A stretch of 64,000 nucleotides of DNA from Phragmites australis (Eukaryota > Streptophyta > Magnoliopsida > Poales > Poaceae): contig NC_084931.1 in NCBI RefSeq assembly GCF_958298935.1, positions 16,271,334-16,335,333 of the forward strand, read 5' to 3'. Below are positions 1 to 12,119 of this stretch, in pieces. A model generated the notes under the pieces. That model was not told the origin of the DNA and did not search any database. It worked only from the letters and a program-made list of their open reading frames with translations. The stretch's first letter is position 1; each line of letters starts with the position of its first letter. Both the position numbers and the translations under genes were made by a program.

Positions 1-1379
1 GCCGCTGGGATCACGATCGCCGTGCTTGCTGCCCAGACTGGAGTTCTACGCGTGCAGCGCAGGTTCAGATCACGTTCCCTGGCAAACTAGCACTCCAATC
101 CACGAGTCCTTTGGTTGAGATGTGCCCCTACTAGTCCTCTACATCCTCCCAAAATAGAGCCCCCGTTCTCGATGTTGCAATTCATGTTGCCCAATCTCGT
201 ACACGTTCTGCGTACCTAGAATGTCAGCCGTGTTCCCCGACGAACCAGAGCTCTAATCATCGATCCCTTTCATTGAGACGTGCCCCTGGTTATCCTGAAG
301 AATCTCTAAAAGTAGCTCAACCAGAAGAGCACTGACGCCAATGATTTTGTGGTCACTACACCGCTGCCCCCATGTTTGTGAGTGTTCTGCGCATGCACCA
401 GGAATACATTTGCGTTCTCGTCAATCCAGGAGCTGTTTGGACGCACCAACCGCTTCACGATATGTCCCATCACATCTTCTATGCGGCTACATGAGAGTTC
501 CCTCGCATCTGCAGCGATGCCACTAGGAACACGATCCTAACTTCCAACGTCGTTGCGCAATCTCGCCAAAGTTCCAACAGATCGATCTCCTTCTCAGATG
601 AAGCCATATCCAAACCATCACTGCAGAATCGTGTTCCAGAAAATATGAATAATTATATTCAAACTATTTCTTGAATATCATAGCCAATCTCTAAGAAGAC
701 GCACATCATCTTCATTGTGTCTGTGCGCGGTCACCTCTGAACCTAGGATCGTTCATCTCTGTTTTGCCGCTACCTCGGAACTTCTTTGACAAGACCAACC
801 ATAAAACTGAGCTTTTCTTCTCACGCTCTACACCTGTGCGCCCCTTGATTTGTTGAAACACCATTGTTTCCCAATGTCAACATCAGTGATCGTCGTTGAT
901 ATCGCCATCTAATAGTGCACTTTGCCGCCTTCAGCTTGCCGGTGTGCGTGTCCTTCTGTACCTTAGGTCAATCTGAGCCCTTCATGAGTTCATGGCTGCG
1001 CAGAGACTCCGTCTACACCATCTCTATCAACCCAAAGCCTTTCCCCCGCCAGCGACGCCGAGAGCCCACCGCCGGTGGACTCCTCCATGCCAAACTACCC
1101 TACTCTGCTCTCTGATCTCGCTCTCTTGGTGAGAATCCCAAATAACCCCTCCAGTTACTTTCTTGTTTAGGATGTTTACACATTAATCCCTGCCTTCTAT
1201 AGTTAATTTTGTTCCAACCTTATTATTCAAATAGAATCATCTATTCAAATCTTATTCAGCAAATTTCATTCAAGTTCACCTAAATCTTGTATCCTATCCA
1301 ACCATAGTCTTTTTTATGATGTGATGCCTCTGTTTGATGTACTATTCTTCGTTATTTGTGTTTTCTCTTTTGTCAGTTG
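1..1379. other. No recognisable gene; anonymous sequence
   Basis: Only short, unrelated open frames occur here (for example 341-526 and 915-1115), and none has a recognisable motif, plausible start context or conserved composition. The region is mildly C/T-rich on the plus strand and resembles decayed retrotransposon leader or LTR sequence, but I cannot name a family. Confidence 0.4.
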
Positions 1380-1525
1380 TTCCTGCGAGTAGACGACTAT
1401 GTTCCGAAGCAATATGAGGATCTCCAAGAGCAACAGTTTCAAAAATTGATGATCTTCAAAGTCAAGACTTTGAGATATGCCAGAACTGAATTTTCGAATA
1501 TCACTGAGCAGCAGCCAGGCAAGTG
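1380..1525 (+). pseudogene. Exon-like open fragment of unknown origin
   Basis: About 48 codons are open on the plus strand. They follow a pyrimidine-rich stretch ending in CAG (near 1375) and are followed by AAGTGT, so the piece looks like an isolated internal exon. The predicted peptide is rich in Gln, Lys and Glu and contains DDYVPKQYEDLQEQQ. I do not recognise a family. It lies just left of a CACTA end, so it may be an exon captured by or belonging to that transposon. No start codon, stop-defined gene or second exon was found. Confidence 0.25.
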
Positions 1526-1657
1526 TCCTTGAACACCCATTTTAGGACTTTTATATTAATTGTTTCTCCTTTTTGCATGCTTTTCTAATTTGGAATACCA
1601 TGATTAGGGTTTATTAGATTTTGTATGATTATCTTTGTCGTCGTTGATGAGTCGCGT

Positions 1658-2762
1658 ATGCTTCTGATGAGTATTTGTTGGTGCCATCCCTAGAAATTTT
1701 CTTTATTATTCAATCCTTTTGTAAGACTAATTAAGTAAATAAAAAAATACGCTCATACATAAAATTTATATATTGGAGCTTGCCAATTAAATAAAATGTA
1801 AAATATATAATTGGATCTTGCTACATACCTAAATATCATGAAATTTTTTTCTAATTCATTAAAAATCAAAATAAATACGCTCATACCTAAAATTTTCATA
1901 TAGGAGCATGCTAATTAATTAAAATATAAAAATGTAATTGGAGCTTGCAACATACCTAAATATCATAGCTAATTTTTCTAATTTATTATAAATCAAAATA
2001 AATATGCTCATACCTAAAGTTTCTATATTGGAGCTTACTAAATTAATTAAAATGTAAAAAATATAATTGAAGCTTGCTATATATCTTAATTTTATGGCTA
2101 ATTTTTCTAATTCATTAAAAATTAAAAATAAATATGCTCAAACCTATACCTAATGTAAATCAATAATAAAGACACTTTCCATCATAAACTACTAATTGAA
2201 ACTTTCGTATAATAAATGAGATATAATTGCTTCTACATTGTCTTAAAACATCATGACTATAGGTGCATCTCTATCATTTCAAAATCTAGAGCAATTTAGC
2301 AAATTAAATTCAACTAGAAATAGATTGGAGATGAAGTTACATACCTTGGAACACCTAAGGCATGAGGATTCCTCAAGATTTTAAAACCACTAAGAACTTG
2401 ATGACAAAAATAGCTGCCACCGAGCAAACAGAACTCCTCTCTGCTGTGTGCTTGGACTTGGGGAAGGAGAGGGTGACTTTATATAGTCGAGATATCACTG
2501 TCGGCTCATATAACAAGCCGGTAGTGATGCCCTGCTATCACTGCCGGTCAGTGGATTAAACCGGCAGTGAAGATAGAGCAGGGCATTACTGCTGGCTCAA
2601 AGCCAACATCTAGCAGTGATGCCTTTATCACTGCTGGTTCGTAAGCCACGATAACTGTATTTTTTCCGCGTAGCTTATGAACTGACAGTGATTCCTCATC
2701 ACTATCAATCTATTAGGAATCGATAGTGATGGGCCGATATATAAGGGGTTTATATAGTAGTG
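1658..2762. mobile_element. CACTA transposon terminal fragment (copy 1)
   Basis: The segment ends in TAGTAGTG at 2755-2762, the reverse complement of a CACTACTA terminus. The last 250 bases carry subterminal repeats of the type ATCACTGCCGGTT in both orientations, as is usual for grass CACTA (En/Spm) elements. From about 1670 it runs parallel to the end at 38,930-39,912, including AT-rich blocks with recurring CTCATACCTAAA and GGAGCTTGC words. No transposase is attached, so this is a truncated or internally deleted end. A 3-bp target duplication could not be shown because the other end is missing. Confidence 0.75.
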
Positions 2763-3119
2763 TGGTTTGATGATTTCATTGCAGAGAGGCAACAGATCAA
2801 ACTTATTTAGGATGCAGAGACAAGAATTTTGGGATGGGTTCGATCCTTCCCAACATAGGAGCGAAGAAAACTTCGCCTGTTGCCTCTGCGCGGGGAGACC
2901 TCCGAAGCCTCCACCGAGGATTTTGTTACGCATAAGGAAGAACCGATGGAGTTATCTGATGACTCCGAGTATATTCCTTACTACACAAAATGGCGATCCA
3001 AGAAAGCTTCGAGCTCAGGTACTGCTGGCTCCGTGGTGCGGGATTTGCTTCAACAGCTTCGTCGAGCCCACCGTGTTATTGATGAGTTCGAGGCTGGGCA
3101 CAGGAATCTAAATAAGTGA
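2763..3119 (+). pseudogene. Unrecognised coding fragment beside CACTA end
   Basis: Immediately outside the CACTA terminus an open frame (best read from about 2856 to the TGA at 3117-3119) encodes an acidic then basic peptide with a segment reading ELSDDSEYIPYYTKWRSKK, followed by a Leu/Arg-rich helix-like tail ending at residue GHRNLNK. One in-frame stop (near 2853) separates it from upstream open sequence. I do not recognise the family. It could be part of a gene disrupted by the transposon, or an older element into which the transposon went. Confidence 0.25.
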
Positions 3120-3845
3120 AGAAACAAAATGTATACTTACGTTCATCAATACATGTCATTTTTGCTGCATGTTTGTTTGAACTGTTTACATCATACACCG
3201 TGCTTATTATAGGGCCAGAGCATCGTCCCTCCTTAGTTGAGGTATGACAGAGCTTGGACCGTAACATCACAATTATTGTTTGCTTTTATTGCGTAGTAGC
3301 GAGTCACAAAGCTGTGGCGTGGATAAACTAAGCAATTGCGACGCCACTACATCACATGCTTTTGGTACTCTGGCCGTAGCTTGAACCTTTTTTTTAGGTG
3401 GCGCGGAGTTGAGGCATCTTGCTAGCATCGGATTGATGTGCTTTAATTTTGTCGCGCAATGCGATATCCCCGCACCTTTTCCATAGATGACATTAGTAAA
3501 TATTATCATTTTGCTACGCATCATGCGAAGGCATGAATAACATGTGTTGTACTCGTTGATTGGAGCGGAGGCACATGTTGTGCTTATGTGGCGCGCAAAG
3601 ATTATGTACGATCTTTCCTTTCGCTACAATTTCATCCTTTGGAAGTGAAGGCAGATTGTGAATCAATGCGATTGACTCCCTCTCCTCCGACCAATGATGA
3701 TGGTGGTGGGGAGGGGGGTTCTTTTTTATATTACTTCATACACGTTGCGTTTATCACATGTTAACAATATTTAGCAGAGATATAGATGATCACTACTTAC
3801 TTACCAGTACTTAGGGTGCCACCACTACTACTAGATACTACTTAG
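3120..3845. other. Non-coding, possible LTR/UTR of the adjacent Ty3 fragment
   Basis: There is no supportable ORF. The stretch lies directly downstream, in minus-strand sense, of the integrase C-terminus at 3,850, where the 3' untranslated region and LTR of that element would be expected. I could not find clear TG...CA ends or a target duplication, so this reading is inference. Confidence 0.3.
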
Positions 3846-3879
3846 ACTATATGTATTACTTGCGAAGCATCTCCACGTT

Positions 3880-4640
3880 TCATGTATGCGGCAGAGCTTT
3901 CCCATCCATGTTCATGAGGTGGTATGCACCTTCACGCTTGGAGTGGACCACCAGGAAGGGTCTGTCCCATTTGCTTTGCAACTTGACCACTGTTGTGGGG
4001 TTCGGAACACACCGGAGAACTAGGTCACACGGAGTGAAGGTCCGACTACGAAGTTTTTGGTTATGCCATATTTTCTTCTCTTCTTGATACTTGAAGAGGT
4101 TTGCTACCACTTGAGGCCTTGTTTAATCCACCATATCTTCGGTAATACCTTCATCAGAACTCGGTGCAAGGTTCACTCGAAGTGATCATGTTAAAGCTTC
4201 ATCCGGTGTCACTGCCTCTTCTCCGAAGAGCAGCCGAAAAGGTGTGAAGCATGTTGCTCTCATCACATTTGTGCGAATAGACCAAATAACATCGGGTAAC
4301 TCCTTAACCCACGTTCCTTTTGGTAAGCAACATAGTTGCTTGGAGACTGCGGAGAAGATATTTCCATTGGTCCGCTCTACCGATGCGAAGCAGGTTTTGA
4401 CTCCTATGCTCTCACAAAATTCGTAGAACAAAGCAGAGTTGAATTGTAGGTCGTTCTCAAGAGTGACTTCACGCAAAACTCCAAAGCGATAGATGATATT
4501 CTTCCTAAAGAACCTTTGTATCTTCCTAGCTGTGATCGCGGCTACTGGCTCAGCTTCAACCAACTTTGAGAACTATTCACCACCACAACTAAGTATTTGA
4601 AGTTTCCAGGGCTGTGGGATAAGAACCGACTATGTCTATA
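3880..4640 (-). pseudogene. Ty3/gypsy integrase fragment, degenerate
   Basis: On the minus strand, 4563-4186 encodes part of an integrase core: VEAEP, then FFRKNIIYRFG, a D-containing strand (ENDLQFNS, where DNG is usual) and a damaged post-core helix (SVERTNGNIFSAVSKQL). A second frame, 4110-3880, gives the C-terminal integrase tail (DLVLRCVPN ... KWDRPFLV ... GAYHLMNMDGK). The two pieces are in different frames and the expected catalytic Glu region is altered (NGNIFSAV). Reverse transcriptase and gag are absent. The element is a decayed Ty3 copy, most like the Tat/RIRE2 type, on the strand opposite to the element at 5-8 kb. Confidence 0.7.
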
Positions 4641-4999
4641 GCCCAGCGTGCCAGAAGTCATATTGGTTTAATTGGTTGGATTGGGGTTGAAGGTTGATGT
4701 GATTGTTGCCCTATCCATTGGCATCCAGTATATGCATGAACCGGAACTATCGCATCAAATAGTGCTATGGGCTAATAGACCCCATGACGGAGATGTAATA
4801 GATTGGGAATTGTTCGAGGCCCTTTTTTGTGTACCTTTCTTGTACTAGGACAACACTCATGGCGGAGTAAGATGCCTCTATTATGAGAGGAGCAGAGCTC
4901 ATGGTGTTGGGATGACTAATGTGGTCGGTTCAATCAAGACACTATGCCATCTGCTTTGTGTCACCTTCGGGTTTAGGCTTTTCTTAATATCTAACTATG
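4641..4999. other. No gene seen
   Basis: No supportable ORF, repeat or terminal structure is visible. The left part probably continues the decayed Ty3 element upstream of its integrase fragment, because a weak minus-strand similarity to the pre-core region seems to fade here. The right part merges into the LTR-like sequence that follows. Confidence 0.3.
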
Positions 5000-5557
5000 A
5001 GGTATATATGCATAAAGAGTATAACATATACAGATAAGGTATGTCATATACCTGCTTAACAACTCTGAATATTATAGAACCGAATCTACAGTACCTGATA
5101 CTCCCGAAGATCTAATAGGCGCATACTAGGAAGGTCTCAATTGGTTACCCAACTCAAGAGCACCTAGTATCCCAATAGGATTTATCTGATCTTTCTTGGT
5201 GGGCAATATGAAGGATTTCCTATTGACTATGGTGAGGTAGGAGACAGTACAAGACCACTATATATAAGGCGGGGACCCAGACCCCCGAGGAGAGACTCTC
5301 TTTTTCTCGGAGAAGGACAACTCATCTTCAACTCAACGTAAGCACTAGGGCCACATGAGATACTTGGCGACTTCCTCATTAGTCTAGTTTAGATCTCATC
5401 TACTCCTTGTAATAGATCTAGATACCTTGCTTGTACTCGAGTGAATACAGATATATTATCATAGTTTAGATCCCATCTATCTCCTGTTTCATTCCTAAAT
5501 CACGAAGACAACCTCGTTATTCTTATAGAAATATTATCAGGGAAAGAACCTCGAAAG
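5000..5557 (+). repeat. 5' LTR of a Tat/RIRE2-like Ty3 element
   Basis: The stretch precedes a primer-binding site at 5559. It contains a TATA box (ACTATATATAAGGCGG, about 5262-5277), then a leader of R/U5 character with CTTGTAATAGATCTAGATACC-type sequence common to this class. The left edge is approximate because no TG start or target duplication could be fixed. The right edge is either just before the primer site or at ATTATCA (5539). No matching 3' LTR is present in the window; the element is cut at 8172. Confidence 0.55.
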
Positions 5558-5558
5558 T

Positions 5559-5576
5559 TGGTGCGCCAGGTAGGGG
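5559..5576 (+). other. tRNA primer-binding site (TGGTGCGCCAGGTAGGGG)
   Basis: The reverse complement ends in ...GCACCA, as a tRNA 3' end must. The sequence is one change from the TGGCGCGCCAGG type found behind the LTR of RIRE2-like grass elements. It sits directly between the LTR-like segment and the gag start at 5600. Confidence 0.65.
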
Positions 5577-5599
5577 TCTTCTACTTTTCAAGATCGACT

Positions 5600-8172
5600 A
5601 TGTCTCGAGTGCAAATTCGCACTGGATTCTCCGACGTCGGCTTCTATGACTGCTTTGAGTCTCCAGCGATAGATTTCGAATCGCCCCTAGCTAGATCGGA
5701 GATCACATTCGGATCTATGGTTTTCCACTGGGATGATCAGGGTGGACTGATCCACACCGGTATTCTCGAGTCCAGCCCATTAGACATGTACCGCAAGATG
5801 GGACACCTTGAATGGGACCCTAAGGAGTCCAATGTTCTGCAGTTCAAGGACATCGATAGCGACATGAGTGGTGACGACAACTCCATTGATAGCCAGAGCA
5901 ACCGAACAGATCGATTCGTGTTTATGGCTGGAGGAACTAGGGTCCCACCTGCCGATCTGATGGTGGTAGATCCAAACGCTACGGTGAATAACGGCACAGA
6001 CATCCTCGAGGATCCAGCAGCAGCGGCTGCCAATGCTAGCAATGCTGGAGATATACCACTGGGGGCAGCTGCAGCCGAAGCTCTATATGCTCCTAATACC
6101 ATCGATCATCGATGAACCGCAGGAGGATCGAAGCCTCCTAGTCTTCAACGATGGCTTCCAGTGGGCACGCCTCCACCAGCACTAGTTCTGAGATCGAGGG
6201 ACGAACTCCCTCAAGGCAAACATCATGAGGCTTCACTGGCTTGACGCGGCCGAGCCTTGGCAGTGGTGTTTTTACCACTCTAGATGCTAATGTCCAAGAA
6301 GCTCATCTAATCCTGAGATCCCTTCTGAAGTTGGATCCGACGAATCCTTTAATCTCTATGGTTAATCAGGTCAAAACCCTACTTGATGCGGCTCATATCC
6401 ATGTTGCTCGAGCAAACAATCCTAGCTCCTCTAGCCCCCCCAGCCAGCAAGGTGCTGGTTCGAGGATCCATGGACGCGGACGCTCTTGAGTAGAAGGGTC
6501 GCAAGTAGGCAACTCGGGAGGTCGACCACAAGTACAACCATGCAAATCGATCTGCAACTGCCCCGTCCACGAGTGCAGGAATCAGGGAGACCTAAGGAAC
6601 CTCATCCCTCACAACTAACGTGACTTGTGGGAGGTTATCAACAACAACCATGATGAGTGCTGTGAGGATGATGATGCTACAATGGTCGCAGATCTCCATG
6701 ATGGTAAGGTTGACATGACTCCCCTATTTGAAGGGATAGGCATGGCAGTCATTCTCCTCCGCTTCCTAAGGAATTCTACAGTGGTTGCAAAGCCTTCATC
6801 CTAGAGCTTCGCTCAATACGGTGGCCTGAGAAGTTCAAGACACCTACGATCCAGAAGTACGACGGGAAGATCAATCCCAACAAGTGGTTACAGATCTATA
6901 CCACAATTATTCAAGTAGTGGGTGGAAATAACAAGGTAATGGCCAATTACCTACTAACTGTGTTTGATGGACCGGCAAGGTCTAGTTGTTGAACCTGCCT
7001 CCCAACTCAATTCGATCATGGGCCGAGTTGAAGGCTCAGTTCATAGCCAACTTCCAGGGTACTTTTGAGCGCCCAGGAATAGAGAATGATCTCCATCAAT
7101 TGAACCAAGGAAAGGACGAGTCTGTCCGAGACTTCATCCGATGATTCAATAATAGGAGAAACACAATCCCAGATATTTTGGACGAATCGGTCATCATCGC
7201 CTTCAAGAGAGGCATCAAGAACACAGATCTAGTTAGAAAGCTTTCTACCTAAAAGATCCAGACGGTCAAAGAGCTATTTGAGTTGGCCGACAAATCTGCA
7301 AAAAAAAAAGCCGAAGCTCAGGCACATGCCAAAAACCCTCAGCCTGGCAAGGACAATTCTGAGTCCTCGAAGAATGAGGGGAAGAAGGGCAAGCTTGGTG
7401 ACAAGAGCAAGGGTCCAAACATGACCATAGCCGTGGTCAATAGGAGCAAGTCGCGCAGCACCGGGGACAGTAAAGTGCTAAGTCAAGGTGGCAAGAAGTG
7501 TTCTCCATTCATCGAACCAATCAGCATGGCTTTGACGAATGATACGCCCTCAAAAAGAAGGTCGAAGAAAAGCTCAAAGCCGCCGCTGCCAAGCACCACG
7601 GTAAACAGACTAAGCCAGACACTAAAGGTGATGACCCCAAATTCCATGAGCCTAACCAAAGTTTGGCATACATCTTCGGAGGATCCTCTGCGTACGAGTC
7701 AAAAGACAATACAAGGCAATCGAACAAGAGGTCAACCTGGCTCTCACCGGTCCTACTCGGTACCTCAGGTTGTTGAAAGTTCCAATTTCCTTCAACCAAG
7801 TCAACCATCCTCCCATGGCCCCACATCCTGGTCAATATCCAGTTGTGGTACAACTGAGTATCCTCAACATCAAAGTTTCTCGAACACTGGTTGATGGGGG
7901 TAGTTCGCTTAACCTTATCATCACCAAGACTTTAGATTAGATAGGGATTGAGAGGTTGGAGCTCAAGAAGGGAGTCAAGCCTTTCCATGGTATAACTCCC
8001 AATTCATCGATGATGCCCCTTGGTCAGATCGAGTTACCAATCACATTTGGCACACCTGACAACTTCTGCACAGAAAATCATACCTTCTACGTTGCGCATT
8101 TCGAGATGGCGTACAACGTGATCTAGGCCACCTAATGCTGGGTAAGTTCATGGCTGTCGTGAACTATGCATT
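5600..8172 (+). pseudogene. Truncated gag-protease of Tat/RIRE2-like element
   Basis: An ATG at 5600 opens a 172-codon frame (to 6115) rich in Asp/Glu and then Ala, the usual variable N-terminus. The conserved gag core follows at about 6830-7290 (TPTIQKYDGKINPNKWLQI, then NFQGTFERPG and LNQGKDESVRDFIR), a Lys-rich linker at 7283-7500, and a protease-like segment with VDGGSSLNLI at about 7888-7920. It stops at 8172 in the post-protease segment (LGKFMAVVNYA). Several in-frame stops and frame changes disrupt it. No reverse transcriptase or integrase follows, because a different sequence starts abruptly at 8173. Confidence 0.75.
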
Positions 8173-9741
8173 TGTAACACCATGAACTATCAACTTTCGC
8201 AATAGTTTAAAATTTGCTGGAAGTAAATAAGAGTTGTAAATTTAGTTTAATTTAGAAGGAAATTAATTTCTATATTTAAATTGCCATAGGTTATATTTTT
8301 GTTTGATGCATTCATGCTGTCATAGTTGTAATAGGATTTTATGCGTGAAAAATGTTTGCAAAAGTTCGCTTGAAGGCGCTCCCCTAAACCTCTTTTGAAA
8401 ATGGTTCAAAATCATAAAAGAAAAGCTATTTTAAAATTTACAAAAGCCCCCAGGCCAATTTCCTCCCTAAACCTAGCCCAACCCCTCCCTTCCCCTCTCT
8501 CCCCTGTGTGGGTTGCCTTCCTCCCTCTCCCGCCAAGGCCTCGGGCTGGCCTGCCCCGCACTCGAGCCAGCTTCTGCCCGCGCTGAGCTACTCACCCCTT
8601 CCTGCCCCTCTCTCTACCACATGGGCCCAGTTGAAGTTGCCCGAGCCACTGCTCCTGAGCTGGCGCCTCTTCTACCTTTGCAGCTGTGGCTTTGTGGGCA
8701 TGAACATCGACGGTGTGAGTGACCGGGCTTGCAAGCGGTACTAGTTTGAACTCGAAGTAGTTCTAGTATCGCCGCGCCGAGCGATACATGCCCCACACGG
8801 TTGGAGTTGGTTGAGAAAGGTTGTCACAGGTACCCCCTTGTGTCCACTTTAGCATGTGGCACAAGCCTTATGGTCCTCGTGTAGTGAGGGTCCAGGAGTA
8901 TCCCCTGCAGGGTGTATAAAAAGTTTGAACTGCCACGCTCTCAGTCATGAACATGCTATTGTTTCATCCGTATCTGTCGTAGAGGTTCGTTGTGGATTTG
9001 TGGTTCAGGTTTGTGGTGGTGGTATGGACATGGTGGCTATGTGGGAGTGGTCAAAGTTGGTACTTTTTATACTTTTGATACACATGTTGGTTACATTTAC
9101 TTATGTTCAGTTGGTGGTGCAAGGTAGTTTCATATATGTTGGTTAAGTTAGTTGCAAACACATATGTCTAGGTTGCTTACCGCTTTAATTCACTTAACCG
9201 CATGTTTAATCCTTAATACTAGCTAATGCATGATCCTTGGAGTCGAGCTATGTATATATGCTCTATATTGTGTAAGACTTGCGAGTACCTTTGCACTCAG
9301 GGTGCTGCCCTTAAGTTGATGCAGGTTCACAGGTCGGCGAGGAAGAGGCGGTATTTGGCTGCTTTGTGCCTATCGATCAGGGTGGTGGGCAGGAGTAGCA
9401 CACTCTACTATGAACTCAGTGTTTTGGTATGGAGCCTAAGGGCATGTGGCTCCATATACTTTTATTGTATAGTTTTCTTCCGCTGCATAGTAGTTGTTTC
9501 CTTTTGATGTAAATTGTGAAAACAACTACATGTTTAAAGACTTATAATATAATATTTAATTACTCGCTCTTTCTTAAGTTTTGTTGTGATGCTATATGTT
9601 GGTAAGGCATGTGTTTCGATCCTGGGCACAAAACACTTGCAGGGACTACCGGAGTGGTATTCTGATTAATCGTTGAAGTCATGATTAAGTAAATGATAGA
9701 TTTAATGATTAATTAGAATTCTGTTTGGACGATTCCTCACA
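8173..9741 (+). repeat. Possible solo LTR
   Basis: The segment begins TGTAACACC and ends CCTCACA, so it has TG...CA ends, and it starts exactly where the upstream gag-protease reading breaks off. It contains a C/T-rich block (8460-8600) and a TATA box (GTGTATAAAAAG, about 8912-8923), followed by a long transcribed-leader-like region. There are no internal coding domains and no partner LTR. The 5 bases on each side (gcatt, aaaca) do not match, so either a boundary is slightly wrong or flanking sequence was lost. The short open frames inside have no recognisable content. Confidence 0.45.
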
Positions 9742-10199
9742 AAACAGCCGTGGCTTCTTCACGACTTAGCTTCCCCTCAACGCTAGCTTCATGATGATGC
9801 CATGTGCACTCCATTCTTCTATGGTTTTGAGGCCGAACCGTGAAACCGCCTTGCACGCTTATCATAGCGTGACTCACTACCGCTTGGTCTGACCCCAAGC
9901 AAGCATCCCGATATCGACACATGTACTCTGTCTTGTGATCTTGACCACCAACAAGTCTCTCCCGCTCTCGATCCCTCGGGTCACCTTGTCACTTGCTCTG
10001 GCATCCCTTTCACTTGACTTTGTCAACACGCCGTTTTCATCCATCTTCTCTTGCATTGCTTAACCCCCATGTGTACAGCTAGGATCACCCTTGACTCCAT
10101 CTGAAATCCTTGATTTTCCAGCACCAAACACCTTGTTTGGCTCCAATAATCCCCGCCATCGATCGCCAAGTCGCATCCATCACCTGCACAACTTGAGAC
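9742..10199. other. No gene seen
   Basis: The minus-strand open frames here are short and show no known motif. The stretch leads into the CCGG-palindrome region at 10.2 kb and is probably part of the same Ty1-type LTR or leader. Confidence 0.3.
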
Positions 10200-10665
10200 A
10201 AGCAAACGATCGGATGTTCTAGCGTACACTCCTCATAAGCGCCAGACCATCCAGCATGTTCAACTCACCACACCAGGTTGCCTAAAATCCTCTTTACAAG
10301 AAATAGTCCAGTGTGCATTCATGTCCATCGTTGGACTATCCGGCATATCCATTTTTTGCCGAAACCCTTTTTGCACCCTCTCTGAAAAAATTACTCCAGC
10401 AAAGCATCCGGCGTACACATCTCCTAGCGCCAAACTATCCGGTATATACAAGTTCACCAGAGCTAGTTTGCATCCTCTCTGCAAGAAAAGCTCAAGCCTT
10501 TACTGATACCCAACTTCGGACCATTCATCGTGTACTTCAATTTTTGCTTCTTCATTGAAATGCTCTGGGGTGTACTGCATATGAACGCCAGACCATCCAA
10601 AGCGTTCATTTTCCTCAACGCCGGATCATCCGGCATGTACAATTTTCCTGAACTCAAAAACAAAC
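10200..10665. repeat. Sirevirus-type CCGG palindrome array A
   Basis: Degenerate palindromes built on CCGGACTATCCGG / CCGGATCATCCGG recur every 60-100 bases (for example near 10,333, 10,405, 10,435 and 10,622), joined by words such as TGTACAATTTTCCTGAAC. Repeated palindromes of this kind are a described feature of Sirevirus LTRs in grasses. No coding region belongs to it. The surrounding 9.74-11.3 kb is probably the rest of that LTR, orientation uncertain. Confidence 0.55.
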
Positions 10666-12119
10666 ATGATAACTCCATTTCCTCTGCATCTTTGATTAGT
10701 CATGATTATAATTGCAGTACATATACATATTCATGCAATCCAAAAATCATCAAACCAAATCAACACACTTATCAATCACTCATCACATATAAAACAAGGC
10801 ACATTTTAACTTGGTTTCTCAGGGCCAAGGAAGTGTCTGCAGCCCCTGCAACAAAGGGGAATTGATGTTGATGGCTCTGAGATGGTGGGTGTATGTGGTT
10901 GGGGTATGGGGGATCATCAAACCAAGTTCCAACGCTTCTCCCGAATGTCTTCCACCCAGGGGCAGAGATCCACCTCAAGATCCCACCGAAGTGCTAGGGT
11001 TCGAAGCCTCGAGTTGTCGAAGAATGAGTAGTTCACACTAGAGCTCCTCTACCTACTTCAATGAATCCTTCATTGTACTCTTCCTCTTTGGACATCTCTG
11101 CCTGCGCCTATGCCCAACGTCCATCTGCCGCCGCCTTTTCCTCCTCCGACCATTTTTTATATATGGCTTCTTCTTCTCCACTTCTAGGGCAAAATCCTTT
11201 CCATGATCTGCTCTCATGTTACTTCTTTTGCCACCCTATATTTTTCATCCCCTCCATACTTTATGCCAAGAGCTTTTCATTTTCCTACCATTCCTATGAA
11301 CTAGTGGTTCAATCCCTATAGACGGTGCCAACTATTGTGGATTCAAGTCATAACAAGTAAGTGGGGACCTCAAGAATCGCACTCGGAGGTGGATCCTCAG
11401 AGGTTAAATGGGAATTGAACGAAGTGAGACTTAACTATATTGGGTGTCTAGCACCTAATAAAGTCTAGCCTTATTACAGTCTAGGGTGGGAGTATTTATA
11501 GCCCATACCCAACCACCCTGAGGATCATTAATGTTCTGCCCCTTACTAGGAATATATTCCCTAGGTACAAGGGTCCTTTTACATTGACCCCCAAGATATA
11601 ATAATTTATTCTCCTTTACACATCACTGTTCTAGACCCCACTATGAAGCGGTACTCAGCCTGAAGTCCTTCACCATCAGAGCCATGTGCAAAGGACTATC
11701 GCTCCATCTTCGTGTGGCTCCTTTTCACAGGAATCTCTATCTAAATGCACATTATTGTCTTGTATATCCAATGGTTGTGCTATCTAGCACAAGATAGCTT
11801 TATCTTTGTTTGCACATTGTAAAATCAATGTTAGGTCATAGGACACTAGAGGATAGCAATTATTTGCTTCTGGACTAGACCCCACAATCTTTATAATACA
11901 ATTTCTAGCCAAATGTTAATTTTGCTATGTGTTACAAGAAATGCACCAAAACTTGGATGACTTGAAGCCATATTTTCCAATTTATAAAGGTTTTGAAATG
12001 TGGTACTGATTTTTGAGGTGGCATTTGGATAAAGTATGTGGAAGGGAAAGAGAAATAAGGTGGGATAAGGATATGAGATTTCATTTACCTGAAAGAACAA
12101 TGACCCTAGAATAGGATTA
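10666..12119. other. Non-coding, probable decayed LTR material
   Basis: No conserved ORF is present. 10,670-11,330 continues the array-A element. 11,330-11,890 has a TATA-like GAGTATTTATAGCCC (about 11,491) and a promoter-like layout suggesting another LTR fragment, but I could not fix ends or a primer site. 11,980-12,100 is A/G-rich without structure. Confidence 0.3.

Noticed and set aside
341..1115. Short plus-strand ORFs near the left edge as possible genes
   Set aside because: They have no recognisable motifs, no supporting promoter or splice signals, and Cys/Ser/Pro content typical of random C/T-rich sequence.
8395..8796. Overlapping GC-rich ORFs at 8.4-8.8 kb as a gene
   Set aside because: Several frames on both strands are open because of base composition. 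No conserved motif is seen, and the region fits the upstream part of an LTR.
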